Origin: Saccharothrix sp. NRRL B-16314 | Lineage (GTDB): Bacteria > Actinomycetota > Actinomycetes > Mycobacteriales > Pseudonocardiaceae | Length of the DNA stretch: 64,000 nt | Assembly: GCF_000716595.1 (NCBI RefSeq) | Contig: NZ_JNXC01000030.1 | Span: 80,666 to 144,665 of the forward strand | Reading direction: 5' to 3' | Translations under genes and position numbers: made by a program | Shown: positions 38,766 through 47,000 of the stretch, piece by piece | How positions within the stretch are numbered: position 1 is the stretch's first letter | How the letters are laid out: each line of letters opens with the position of its first letter | The notes under the pieces: generated by a model | Told to the model about the DNA's origin: nothing | The model's input: the letters and a program-made list of their open reading frames with translations, nothing else | Database searches by the model: none

Positions 38766-38840
38766 CGCGATGCATTTCCGCTGGTGGAGCGAGCTGCTTT
38801 CCATGGGCTCAATTCCACTGCGGATACGCGTTCCACCCCA

Positions 38841-38884
38841 TGCACCACCGATGCACATCCACTGCACAACCAGTGCACATCGCT
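38841..38884. repeat. Four 11-bp direct repeats starting TGCAC
   Basis: TGCACCACCGA, TGCACATCCAC, TGCACAACCAG and TGCACATCGCT follow each other without gaps, one helical turn apart, ending about 20 nt before the ATG at 38,904. They look like regulator-binding sites or short iterons. Confidence 0.6.
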
Positions 38885-38903
38885 CCGGGGGGACAGCGAG
38901 AAG

Positions 38904-40475
38904 ATGAGCCTGCACGAGGGCTGGACCGGCCGAACCGCCAGCGCACTCCAAGCCGCCATGCGCCTCACCAACGAGGCGTTCGCCGAGCACCTGGGAATCG
39001 CCGTGCGCACCGTCGCCGGCTGGCACCAGAAACCGGACCTCAAGCCGAAGTCCGAGATGCAACAACTCCTCGACACCGCCCACGACCAAGCGGACCCAGC
39101 CGTCAAGACCAGGTTCGCCGCCCTGACCGCCGAACCGAAGCTCGACCTCCCGGACGGCGCGGCGGCCGACGCCGAACTACGGCTCAGCTCCGACCCGAAC
39201 ATCGTCGCGGCGCTGGACTGGCTCGACCAGCACGCGGGCTGGGAGCCGGGAACCGCACGGCGGGAAGTCGCCGCTCGGCTCGTCCGCCTGGACGTCCGCG
39301 CGCTACAGGACCGGGGCGTCCGCCGAGGACGGGTCGACCAACGCGACACCGCAGGCGCGCTAGCCGAGTACTACGGCACAACGACTTCCGGTCACGGCCG
39401 CTACGCCGCTCGCTTCGGGTCGAACACGCGCGCGTCCACGACCGTGCTCACCCACCCGGACTGGCTAGACCTCGACTGCCCGCTCATCCCGAGCCACGAT
39501 CGCCTCAAGCTGTCCGCAGTGACCTCGGACGATCACCAGCCGATGGACGAGCAGAGCGCCGGACGCGCGGCTCAGCGCTTGGCCGAATCACTGGCGCTCG
39601 GTCATCGCATGGTCAACATGCCGCTGTACCGACTGCTCGACGTGAGCATCGGCAAGCACGCGCTCGAAGGCTCCATTGGCGTGACGAACTTCGTGGGGTA
39701 CGTCGTGACGATGGACCTGCTTGAAGGCGAGCTGGTCGACGCGCTCACCGCCGACCAGCCGATCACGCCGGACAGCCTCCCGCTCCGCAACGCCTACCTT
39801 CCGGACCTGCCCTCGGTCCTTGACGTCGCCGATCGCATGTGTGCAGGTGGCGCACTCGCCCTGACCGCGATCGCACGACCAGCCGACCCGTACCGAGGCG
39901 AAGCGGACTACCTCCTGCTCGTCCAGGAACGCTCCGGCCACGTCATCAACGCTGCCCGCCGCCTGGCCGTGATCCCGAAGGGCTTCCACCAGCCGCTCAC
40001 CGACTTCCGGGCCGATGCTCAGGTGGGTGCGACGCTCAGGCGTGAGATGGAAGAGGAACTGTTCGGCCGTGAGGACATCGACAACACGGTGGGGGAGCAG
40101 CGCCACGCGGACCCGATGCATCCAAGCCGCCTGTCCGAGCCGATGCGCTGGCTCATGGCTGCGCCAGACAGGCTGCGCATGGAGTGCACCGGCTTCGGGC
40201 TGAACCTCGTCAGCGGCAACTTCGAGTTCGCCAGCCTGATCGTCATCGAGGACGAGGAATTCTGGACGCGGTTCGGTGGAGAGGTCAGAGCGAACTGGGA
40301 GGCGTCGAACCTCCGGCAGTTCTCAAGCCTCGACACCGAGCAGATCGAGGCGCTGGTCAACGATGTAGCGTGGAGCAACGAAGGACTGTTCGCGCTCCTC
40401 CAAGGTCTCCGCCGGTTGCGTGATATCGGTGGGAGCCGGGTGAGCCTGCCGACAATCGAGTGGGAGACAGAGTGA
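38904..40475 (+). CDS. Helix-turn-helix Nudix-like protein of the element
   Basis: A 523-aa protein. The ATG at 38,904 is chosen because the ribosome site and the TGCAC repeats lie just upstream; the longer frame from 38,784 would run through them. The N-terminus LTNEAFAEHLGIAVRTVAGW is a helix-turn-helix. The C-terminal half has a Nudix-box-like segment (GATLRREMEEELFG) after KGFHQPLTDF, though the first part of the box is not canonical. AICEs often carry Nudix hydrolases. A paralogue lies convergent at 40,811-42,385. The stop overlaps the cupin gene start by 4 nt. Confidence 0.7.
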   Translation: MSLHEGWTGRTASALQAAMRLTNEAFAEHLGIAVRTVAGWHQKPDLKPKSEMQQLLDTAHDQADPAVKTRFAALTAEPKLDLPDGAAADAELRLSSDPNIVAALDWLDQHAGWEPGTARREVAARLVRLDVRALQDRGVRRGRVDQRDTAGALAEYYGTTTSGHGRYAARFGSNTRASTTVLTHPDWLDLDCPLIPSHDRLKLSAVTSDDHQPMDEQSAGRAAQRLAESLALGHRMVNMPLYRLLDVSIGKHALEGSIGVTNFVGYVVTMDLLEGELVDALTADQPITPDSLPLRNAYLPDLPSVLDVADRMCAGGALALTAIARPADPYRGEADYLLLVQERSGHVINAARRLAVIPKGFHQPLTDFRADAQVGATLRREMEEELFGREDIDNTVGEQRHADPMHPSRLSEPMRWLMAAPDRLRMECTGFGLNLVSGNFEFASLIVIEDEEFWTRFGGEVRANWEASNLRQFSSLDTEQIEALVNDVAWSNEGLFALLQGLRRLRDIGGSRVSLPTIEWETE

Positions 40476-40822
40476 CCGCCAACTGGCAAGCCGGAAACGC
40501 CGCCGAGGACACCACCGAGACTCGGGGCTGGCTGGTCGGCCACTTCATCGACCCGTCCGAGGGCGTGCGGTCCCAAAAGGACGTCGAGGTCAAGTGGTTC
40601 ACCCACCCGGCCGGTGACAAGCGTGTCGAGTGGACCTCGGACGACCAGCGCACGACACTGGTCATGTTGGTACAGGGGAACTTCCGGGTGGACACCACCG
40701 AAGGCAACACGACCATGAGTCGCCCCGGCGACTACGTCATGTGGGGTCCGGGCATCGACCACTCGTGGGAAGCACTCGCCGAGTCGACCGTCATGACGGT
40801 CCGCTGGCCGTCACAGAGCTGA
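40472..40822 (+). CDS. Cupin-domain protein
   Basis: A 116-aa single-domain cupin starting at GTG 40,472, overlapping the upstream TGA (GTGA). The second cupin motif is seen in MSRPGDYVMWGPGIDHSW; an earlier VEWTSDDQRTTLVMLVQGNF is the first part. Metal ligands are only partly clear (His in GIDHSW). Coupling to the Nudix-like gene suggests joint action on a small molecule or signal. The substrate is unknown. Confidence 0.7.
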   Translation: MTANWQAGNAAEDTTETRGWLVGHFIDPSEGVRSQKDVEVKWFTHPAGDKRVEWTSDDQRTTLVMLVQGNFRVDTTEGNTTMSRPGDYVMWGPGIDHSWEALAESTVMTVRWPSQS

Positions 40823-42385
40823 CAGCTCGAACGTCGGCAGTCGCACCCGTGCGCCGCCGATCTCGGGCAGCCGCCGAAGTCCCTGGAGCAACGCGAACAG
40901 CCCTTCGTTGCTCCAGGACTCGTGCGTCACAAGATCGGTGAGTAGTTCATCGTCAAGGCTCGAATACAGGCGCAAGCCGGACGCTTCCCAATTGGCCTCG
41001 ACCATCCCGCCGAAACGCGGCCAGAATTCCTCGTCCTCGATAACGACGAGACTGGCGAACTCGTAGTTCCCGCTCATCAGGTTGAGCCCGAACCCGGTGC
41101 CCTCCATCCGCAACCGGTCAGGCTCCTCCGCGAGCCAGCGCATCGGGGCTGACAAGCGGCTCGGATGCATCGGCAACGCCGCGCGCCCGTCACCCACCAC
41201 CGTGTCCACCTCGCTGCGTCCGAACAGCTCCTCTTCCAGCTCCCGGAGCAGCGTCGCCCCAACCCGCGCGTCTGCCCGCACATCGGTCAACGGCTGGTGG
41301 AACCCCTTCGGCACAACGGCAAGCCGTCCGGTCGCGTTGAGCACGTGGCCTGACCGCTCCTGCACCAGCAGGGCGAAGTCCGGCCCACCACGGTACGGAT
41401 CACGTGGTCGGGCGATCGCACACAGCGCGAGCACGCCACCCGCACACACCCGCCCTGGCAAGTCGACTACGGCATCGAGAGACGGCAGGAACTCGGCTCG
41501 AAGCGGCAGGGCGCCGGTCCCAGTGCCACGAGCCACCGCGTCGATCAACTCACCTTCGAGCAGGTCCGCAGTCAGCGCGTACTCGGCGAACTCCACCAAG
41601 CCCACCGTGCCGCCGATGGCTGAGCCGAGGTCGAGGCTCAGCAGCCGGTAGAGCGGCAGGTTCATGACCCGCACGTCCAACGCCGCCCACTCGGCGAGCC
41701 GTGCGACAGCCGCCGTTGCTGCCGCTTCGCTCAACCCCTTGCGGGAGTCGTCACGACGGCCGGCAAGCACCAGCCGATCGTTCTCCGGCGTCAACGGGAC
41801 AGAGCGACCGAGCCACTCGGGACGGACAAGGATGCTGGTGCTGACGTCACGGCTACCGCAACGCGCCCGGTACATCTCGTACCCGGCAAGGCCGCGCCGG
41901 TAGTAGCTGCGCAGCGCACGAACGATCTGCTCCCGTCCCGCTTTGCCGCGCCGGGAACGCCGGTCGACCAGCGCGCCAGACTCAAACGTGGAGAGCTTCG
42001 CGTGAACCCTCTCTCGGCTCTCTCCGAGTGGCCACCCTGCCCGCTCGTCCAGCCAGTCCAGCATCTCCGCCAAGCCCGGATGCCCGCCCACAGCCACCCC
42101 TCCGACCGGACTGCCCGCGGAACGCTTAGCCGACGATTCAGCCAACAGCTCATGGATGCTGGTGCGGAAAATCTTCTCCAACAGCCGAGCAGTCACCGGC
42201 CGCACCGGACCCAGCGGTTGGCCGGATGATCTACGGCCGGCAACCAGCCGGTGGAGGTGTCGCAGGCTGATCGTGCCCGGCTCTCCGGACTCCCGAGCGA
42301 ACACCTCGACGTAGTCGGCGAACTCCTCCAAGGTCTGCTGCCGGTCCCAGATCCTCTGCTCAAGCACCGTCCGCGCCACCCGCAT
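40811..42385 (-). CDS. Nudix-like paralogue with HTH N-terminus
   Basis: A 524-aa protein, convergent with and clearly homologous to the gene at 38,904 over about 420 residues (for example MNLPLYRLLSLDLG versus MNMPLYRLLDVSIG, and GFHQPLTDVRADARVGATLL). The Nudix-box-like segment GATLLRELEEELFGR is present. The N-terminal 80 residues differ from the paralogue (LEEFADYVEVFARESGEPGT) and may be another DNA-binding or partner domain. GAGGGG precedes the ATG. The upstream region has TGATTTCAG sites shared with the XRE-controlled region. The 3' end overlaps the cupin gene by 12 bp on the other strand. Confidence 0.7.
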   Translation of the reverse strand: MRVARTVLEQRIWDRQQTLEEFADYVEVFARESGEPGTISLRHLHRLVAGRRSSGQPLGPVRPVTARLLEKIFRTSIHELLAESSAKRSAGSPVGGVAVGGHPGLAEMLDWLDERAGWPLGESRERVHAKLSTFESGALVDRRSRRGKAGREQIVRALRSYYRRGLAGYEMYRARCGSRDVSTSILVRPEWLGRSVPLTPENDRLVLAGRRDDSRKGLSEAAATAAVARLAEWAALDVRVMNLPLYRLLSLDLGSAIGGTVGLVEFAEYALTADLLEGELIDAVARGTGTGALPLRAEFLPSLDAVVDLPGRVCAGGVLALCAIARPRDPYRGGPDFALLVQERSGHVLNATGRLAVVPKGFHQPLTDVRADARVGATLLRELEEELFGRSEVDTVVGDGRAALPMHPSRLSAPMRWLAEEPDRLRMEGTGFGLNLMSGNYEFASLVVIEDEEFWPRFGGMVEANWEASGLRLYSSLDDELLTDLVTHESWSNEGLFALLQGLRRLPEIGGARVRLPTFELSAL

Positions 42386-42402
42386 GACAACCCCTCACCC
42401 CG

Positions 42403-42435
42403 GCTGATTCTGCGCTGACAAACCGTTGATTTCAG
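42403..42435. promoter_or_regulatory. GCTGA / TGATTTCAG sites before the Nudix-like gene
   Basis: GCTGA at 42,403 and 42,414 and TGATTTCAG at 42,427-42,435 repeat the half-sites seen around 38,240-38,362. This suggests that the same repressor controls this promoter. Confidence 0.45.
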
Positions 42436-42468
42436 TGTGTCACGGGGTGACTCCAATTCGTCGCCGAC

Positions 42469-42520
42469 CTGTCCCAACCCGGCCGTCCCGCGACACCCGA
42501 CGGGACACCTGGAGGGACAG
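42469..42520. repeat. Nested dyads, possible origin or operator
   Basis: CTGTCCC (42,469) pairs with GGGACAG (42,514), and inside them GTCCCG (42,485) pairs with CGGGAC (42,501). It lies in the longest non-coding stretch near the primase-polymerase-like gene. A replication origin or regulatory site is possible. Confidence 0.35.
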
Positions 42521-42600
42521 CCTCTTACTGACGTTGACCAGCGCAAACACGTTCATGTGACGGCTGGGACGCGTACCGACACCCGTCCCAACAGCACGAA

Positions 42601-42647
42601 ACGGCCGTGTGCGGAGCCATCCGAATGGATGGTTCGCACACGGCCGT
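42601..42647 (-). terminator. Strong hairpin after the primase-like gene
   Basis: A near-perfect 21/22-nt inverted repeat (arms beginning ACGGCCGTGTGCG) with loop GAAT, about 60 nt downstream of the stop of the gene at 42,708. There is no long T-run, as usual for high-GC terminators. Confidence 0.6.
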
Positions 42648-42707
42648 CCCGTCCCACGGGTGCCGGGGGAGGCGACCGGCACCCCATGCCCAACCGCGTC
42701 TGGCGCG

Positions 42708-43307
42708 TCAACGCCGGTTGGATGTCTCCAAGGTCAACAGCCTTGCCAGCTCCGGCCCGGTCATCAGCCCTTCGCACTCAGCCGGCGACACGAGCCACTG
42801 CGCCTCGTGCCCCTCGATCACCACGGGCGGCAGCGGGAGGCAGCCTCCAGGCGGGAGAACGAACCCCTCGTCCAACTCGTCCGCCGACGACAGCACGAAC
42901 ACGGCGAACTCCACCATCAAGCCGGCCGCCGGAAGCGGCAGCACCACAACGGGCGTAGGTGAAGCGCGGAACGGCTCGGACTCGACCACCCGCCGAGCAC
43001 GCTTCGGCTCAACCGCATACGCGGCCAACGTCGCCCCAAGGACGGCCAGCATCGAACGCGTGACGCCTTCCTCCGACATCGGCCACAGCCGCCGAACCAA
43101 CTCCGGGTCCAGCGTCGCCATCACCGGGGAGCACAGAGCAAGCGACTCGCAATCCAGCTTCGTCACAGGATCGACGTAGCTGTTGTCACCCCACAGTGCC
43201 CCCGGCACCACCGGCCACCCGCGCGCCACGCACTCCAACGCGCTCGCCAGGCCGCTACTCCCCACCGTTGCCCCCGACCCACACAACCCGAGGGACCGCA
43301 CGTCCAC
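42708..43307 (-). CDS. Short primase-polymerase-like protein of the element
   Basis: A 199-aa protein whose N-terminal part (ALECVARGWPVVPGALWGDN then YVDPVT) matches the start of bifunctional primase-polymerase domains used as replication proteins in some AICEs. It is much shorter than full Prim-Pol proteins, and the acidic catalytic residues are not clear, so it may be a reduced or inactive version. A second GTG at 43,265 with GGGGGC upstream is an alternative start that begins right at the conserved block. No RepSA-type initiator is seen elsewhere in the element. Confidence 0.55.
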   Translation of the reverse strand: MDVRSLGLCGSGATVGSSGLASALECVARGWPVVPGALWGDNSYVDPVTKLDCESLALCSPVMATLDPELVRRLWPMSEEGVTRSMLAVLGATLAAYAVEPKRARRVVESEPFRASPTPVVVLPLPAAGLMVEFAVFVLSSADELDEGFVLPPGGCLPLPPVVIEGHEAQWLVSPAECEGLMTGPELARLLTLETSNRR

Positions 43308-43587
43308 CGGCCCGGAAGAAGATCAGAGCGTTCTCCGCAGCCTGAAGGCTCATGTGCGCACCCCCGTGAACCGGGAACACCTCGACGCCCTTCCGGGTAG
43401 TCATGCCCCACGCCGCAACCTGAACGTCCTCAGGCTCGAACGTCTCCCGCACCACCGCGAACAAACGCGGTGCCTCACGGTCCACCAGCTCCTGAACCTC
43501 AGCGACGATCTTCGGGTCATCGAACAACGAAGCGCGCTGCTCCCCATCCTCACCCTGGTCCCCGTCATCAACCAGCGTCACGGTCAT
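43255..43587 (-). CDS. Element protein of unknown function
   Basis: A 110-aa acidic protein; start ATG 43,587 with AGGGAAGG upstream. It begins MTVTLVDDGDQGEDGEQ and has a central block VVRETFEPEDVQVAAWGMTT. No known domain recognised. It overlaps both neighbours in a three-gene operon ending with the primase-like gene. Confidence 0.6.
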   Translation of the reverse strand: MTVTLVDDGDQGEDGEQRASLFDDPKIVAEVQELVDREAPRLFAVVRETFEPEDVQVAAWGMTTRKGVEVFPVHGGAHMSLQAAENALIFFRAGGRAVPRVVWVGGNGGE

Positions 43588-43777
43588 GACTACCTTCCCT
43601 CTGCTCCTCGCGGATCGAGCGCACCTCATCACGCGCCCACACCGCGACCTCTGCGTTCTCCTGGCACTGCCGCACGTATCGCCTGCCGAGGATGACGAGG
43701 TAGAGCAAAGGAATCACGAGCCACACCAGGAACAGCACGATCCCGCCGAAATCACCCGCCAACTCACTCCACACCAC
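43568..43777 (-). CDS. Small membrane protein of the element
   Basis: A 69-aa protein with one strong membrane helix (GGIVLFLVWLVIPLLYLVIL, residues 11-30), then a charged helical tail. It is first in the three-gene operon with the primase-like gene. Function unknown. Confidence 0.6.
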   Translation of the reverse strand: MVWSELAGDFGGIVLFLVWLVIPLLYLVILGRRYVRQCQENAEVAVWARDEVRSIREEQREGSHDRDAG

Positions 43778-44086
43778 TTACGTCACCACCTCCAGTCGAT
43801 CCGTTAGCCGAAGCTTGGCCAGCGGATCAGCCCACGTGGATGACCAGGAGGTGACCTAACACGCCATAGAGGGTCATCGCAGAATCGAGCAATCCAATAT
43901 CCGCAGCAAAACGAACCTAGTCCAATTCTGTAACCACACGAAGAGGTGTCAGAATTAACTAAAAAGTCACATGAGGTGTGAAGTGATCACACCGTAATGG
44001 CTGCCCACTTCGCGAAAAGTTCGCGTACCGCTGCTTGAATCGGTCCGAAGCGTCGATCGATTCAAGCAGCGGTACGCCAGAAACCA
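43778..44086. other. AT-richer intergenic region
   Basis: About 310 bp without a gene, between the element operon and the NACHT gene. It is clearly AT-richer than the left side, for example TAACTAAAAAGTCA near 43,957. It holds a 6-7-6 dyad GGTGTG/CACACC at 43,975-43,993 and the paired hairpins listed next. Confidence 0.6.
44011..44077 (-). terminator. Double hairpin, 20-bp perfect inverted repeat
   Basis: A perfect 20-bp inverted repeat (44,023-44,042 with 44,058-44,077) encloses a 15-nt loop. Next to it CGCGAA-AAG-TTCGCG forms a smaller hairpin. It begins 10 nt after the stop of the NACHT gene, so it probably ends that transcript. The length is unusual for a terminator. Confidence 0.55.
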
Positions 44087-47000
44087 TCACCTCTGCTCAG
44101 GTAGCGGCAAGTCAAGATCCGCCTCTTCTCCGGCGATACTCTGGTTACCTTCCGAATGCAACGTAGAAATTGCATCGACAATAGATGGGGCAGTCGCGGA
44201 ACTTCTCCTGGCCGAGAGAAGCGATACGAAGAGGGTGAGCCAGCGTTCCGACGACCCATTATCCGATGAACGCGTCGACAAAGCAAAGTCAACAAACCTT
44301 GTGACAATGTCGTCGTCAAGCGAACTGAGCAATCGCAAGATTACGTCCCAATCGGCGTCGTTAGACGGTTTCCGATAGCAGAACAACAATAGAGCAAGCC
44401 TGCGCTCCGCATCCGTGGTAGCTACAGAGGAAAGCCTTCGGTGGAGCGACACGAAGCCGCTGAAGCGAACGCCCACCACACGCCTCAGATGCGGCGCCAT
44501 GAGTTGCATTGTCTTGGACAGGCTAATCAACAGCGCGAGAGCGCCATCACGGCAATCGTTTTCCGGCGTCAGTACAATCATCGGAAGCAAGTCTTGTAGA
44601 ATTAGCTTTGCATTCTTACTGTTTGGGCCGATATATGCATACCATTCCTGCCCTGCATGATGTCGGCCCGAGAAGTCGAGTACACGGTCAGTGAATTGCA
44701 TCTTGATGGCGTCTACATGATAGTGGGAGCAAAAAATGCTTACCGCCGGGTTGATGTAGTTGGGTTCCGTGTAGCCTTCCAGTAGATACTCAAGGTAGTC
44801 GGATACGACTGACACGCTTTTTGCATCAGGGGGAGAGGGGATGCGGTCCCCAAGCCGTGCGAGAACGCTTCTTTGAGTGGGTCCAAATGTTCCGCCATTT
44901 TTGATATTGTCGACCACCAGCCGTAGAGCGTCGAAGTCGAGCCGACGCCTATCATCATATTTTCGGCCTGCCGCCTCAACCAGTCGGCTCTCAACAGCCT
45001 CAGTAACAGCCTCAGGCAGGTCGCCTACAAATTTCGCACGCGAACTTTCAGACAGGCCGATCAATCCTGCCTGAAGGAACTTCTTCTGCTCGGATTCCGG
45101 GAGCACACTTAGGCGCCTTTGCGCTTGTCCTACAGCCAAGTCCCACTTCTTTCGGCCAGCAGAGCCGAAGAACTGTGAAAGTGCAGCGGCGGCATCCGTC
45201 ATTGACACTTTCCCGGGAACCGCTGCAGTCAACATGTACACTAGATCCGGAATGAGCATAGATTTCTGTACGAACAAGCATCGATGATCCTTATGAGCGC
45301 GAGCCGTCTGCAAGAACGCGTTCGCCGACTCCAGCGTCACGTTACCGCGGGTGAGGTGGACAGTCCAGACAACAGCCTCAAGACAGCTGGTGGATTCAAG
45401 ATCCAATGACGTTCGCTCAAGAAACCACGAACCGTCGATAATTCTCTGAGGGATAGCGTTCAACGCGATTCGCAGACGTTCCTGGATCTCATCGCGCTCC
45501 GATGGCCTCCAGTGCCGATGCATTGTGTCGTGCGACTTAATCACATACAGAATGCTGGTCGCATGGAGCGCTATTTCACGAGTATCCTCTGACCACTCGT
45601 CCACTGCGTGATCGAGAGCTGTGACAAGATCTTCAGGTGATATTCTATTCGAGATACCGTAGTATTGCAGGCTGTGGAGTAGCGCCCCGTCCACCAAATC
45701 AACAGATACGCCGTCGGTCAACATATCGGCTACTGCATTCAATACGTTGGCCCAGGGTGCTGTTGCAAGTACTACGCCAAGATCATGGACTGACATCTCG
45801 CCGGTTGCCAGGAGGAATACTCCTGGGAACTCGTCCCGCCGCAGGCCAATCGAAACAGCTGCTTCGAAAACTGCTCTACGGCAATCGGGATCGTTCTTTA
45901 GCTTATCGATGACACCCACCATCATCGAGGATGGAGCACCCAAACGGTCAAGAATGTACGGCACCTGTGTGAGGTGCTCGGCGGATAGGAGGTCAATACG
46001 TTGGTCGAGTACTGACAAAAGAAGGTCTTCGACGTCTTCTTTCGGTAGACGGTCAAATAGACCTTGGATGCCCTCTCGACGCCGACGTGAAAGGCTCTTT
46101 GAGATGATATCGCAACCAATTTCAAGAAGATTCTTTTGTTGCCTCCGGTTGTGGTTGAAGGCACGGTCGGCAGCAAGTTCGAGGGCGAGTAAACTGCCTG
46201 CCTTAATATGAGATCCGATTGAATCTCGATTGAGGTTCCTGCAGGCTTCGATGATGTTGGCTGATTCGCCGGAGTAGTTTCGTCCTACTCGACCAGCGAA
46301 GAACAATGCAACATTTCGCCAATGATCCAACTTGGCGATGGCGTCGAAGCGTTTGTATCGCTGGATCGTGTCAGCGGAAGTGTCCGCGAGGTGACATGCC
46401 GCGAAAAATTCCTGGATAGAGCGAAGTTCAAATCCGAAGGTATCCTGTCGCTTCTCGACGATCAAAACTAGCCGTTCACCAGCCTCTCTCGTCAGGCCAT
46501 ATATTTCAGCCTGGCGAGTTGCTGGCGGCGTGAAGGGGTCACAGAAGCGCAAGTAGTCGCCCACCGTACGTTCGTACTCTTCACGATTTAGCTCAGAGCC
46601 CGCCTCTTGGGCAACGGTAGTACGTTGATGAAGCAGGTATCCCACGTACTTATGCAAGCCAACGAGCTTTTCCTTCTCGGAACTAATGATATTCTTACCC
46701 TTAGCGGTCTCACGTCTAAAAATGATATCCAGGTACTCATTGAATAGCGCCTCACGCTGCCGTGGTGGCGTCCCACCCCCAGAGATGATCAACAATAAAA
46801 TTGTTACTTGGAGTGGAGTGTTCGTCAGTAGGCTGATCTGAGGATCAGCCAAACACTCATCTATGCTTGACCTAAGGCGCTCGCCCTTATTGTCATCCAG
46901 CTCTTTGGCTACGATCCATCGTCCGACGTAACGTCGTACTTGTGCATGGTTGAGTTTAGCGAGATGGAAGTGTAGGTATCGTTGAGGATCGAACTCATGA

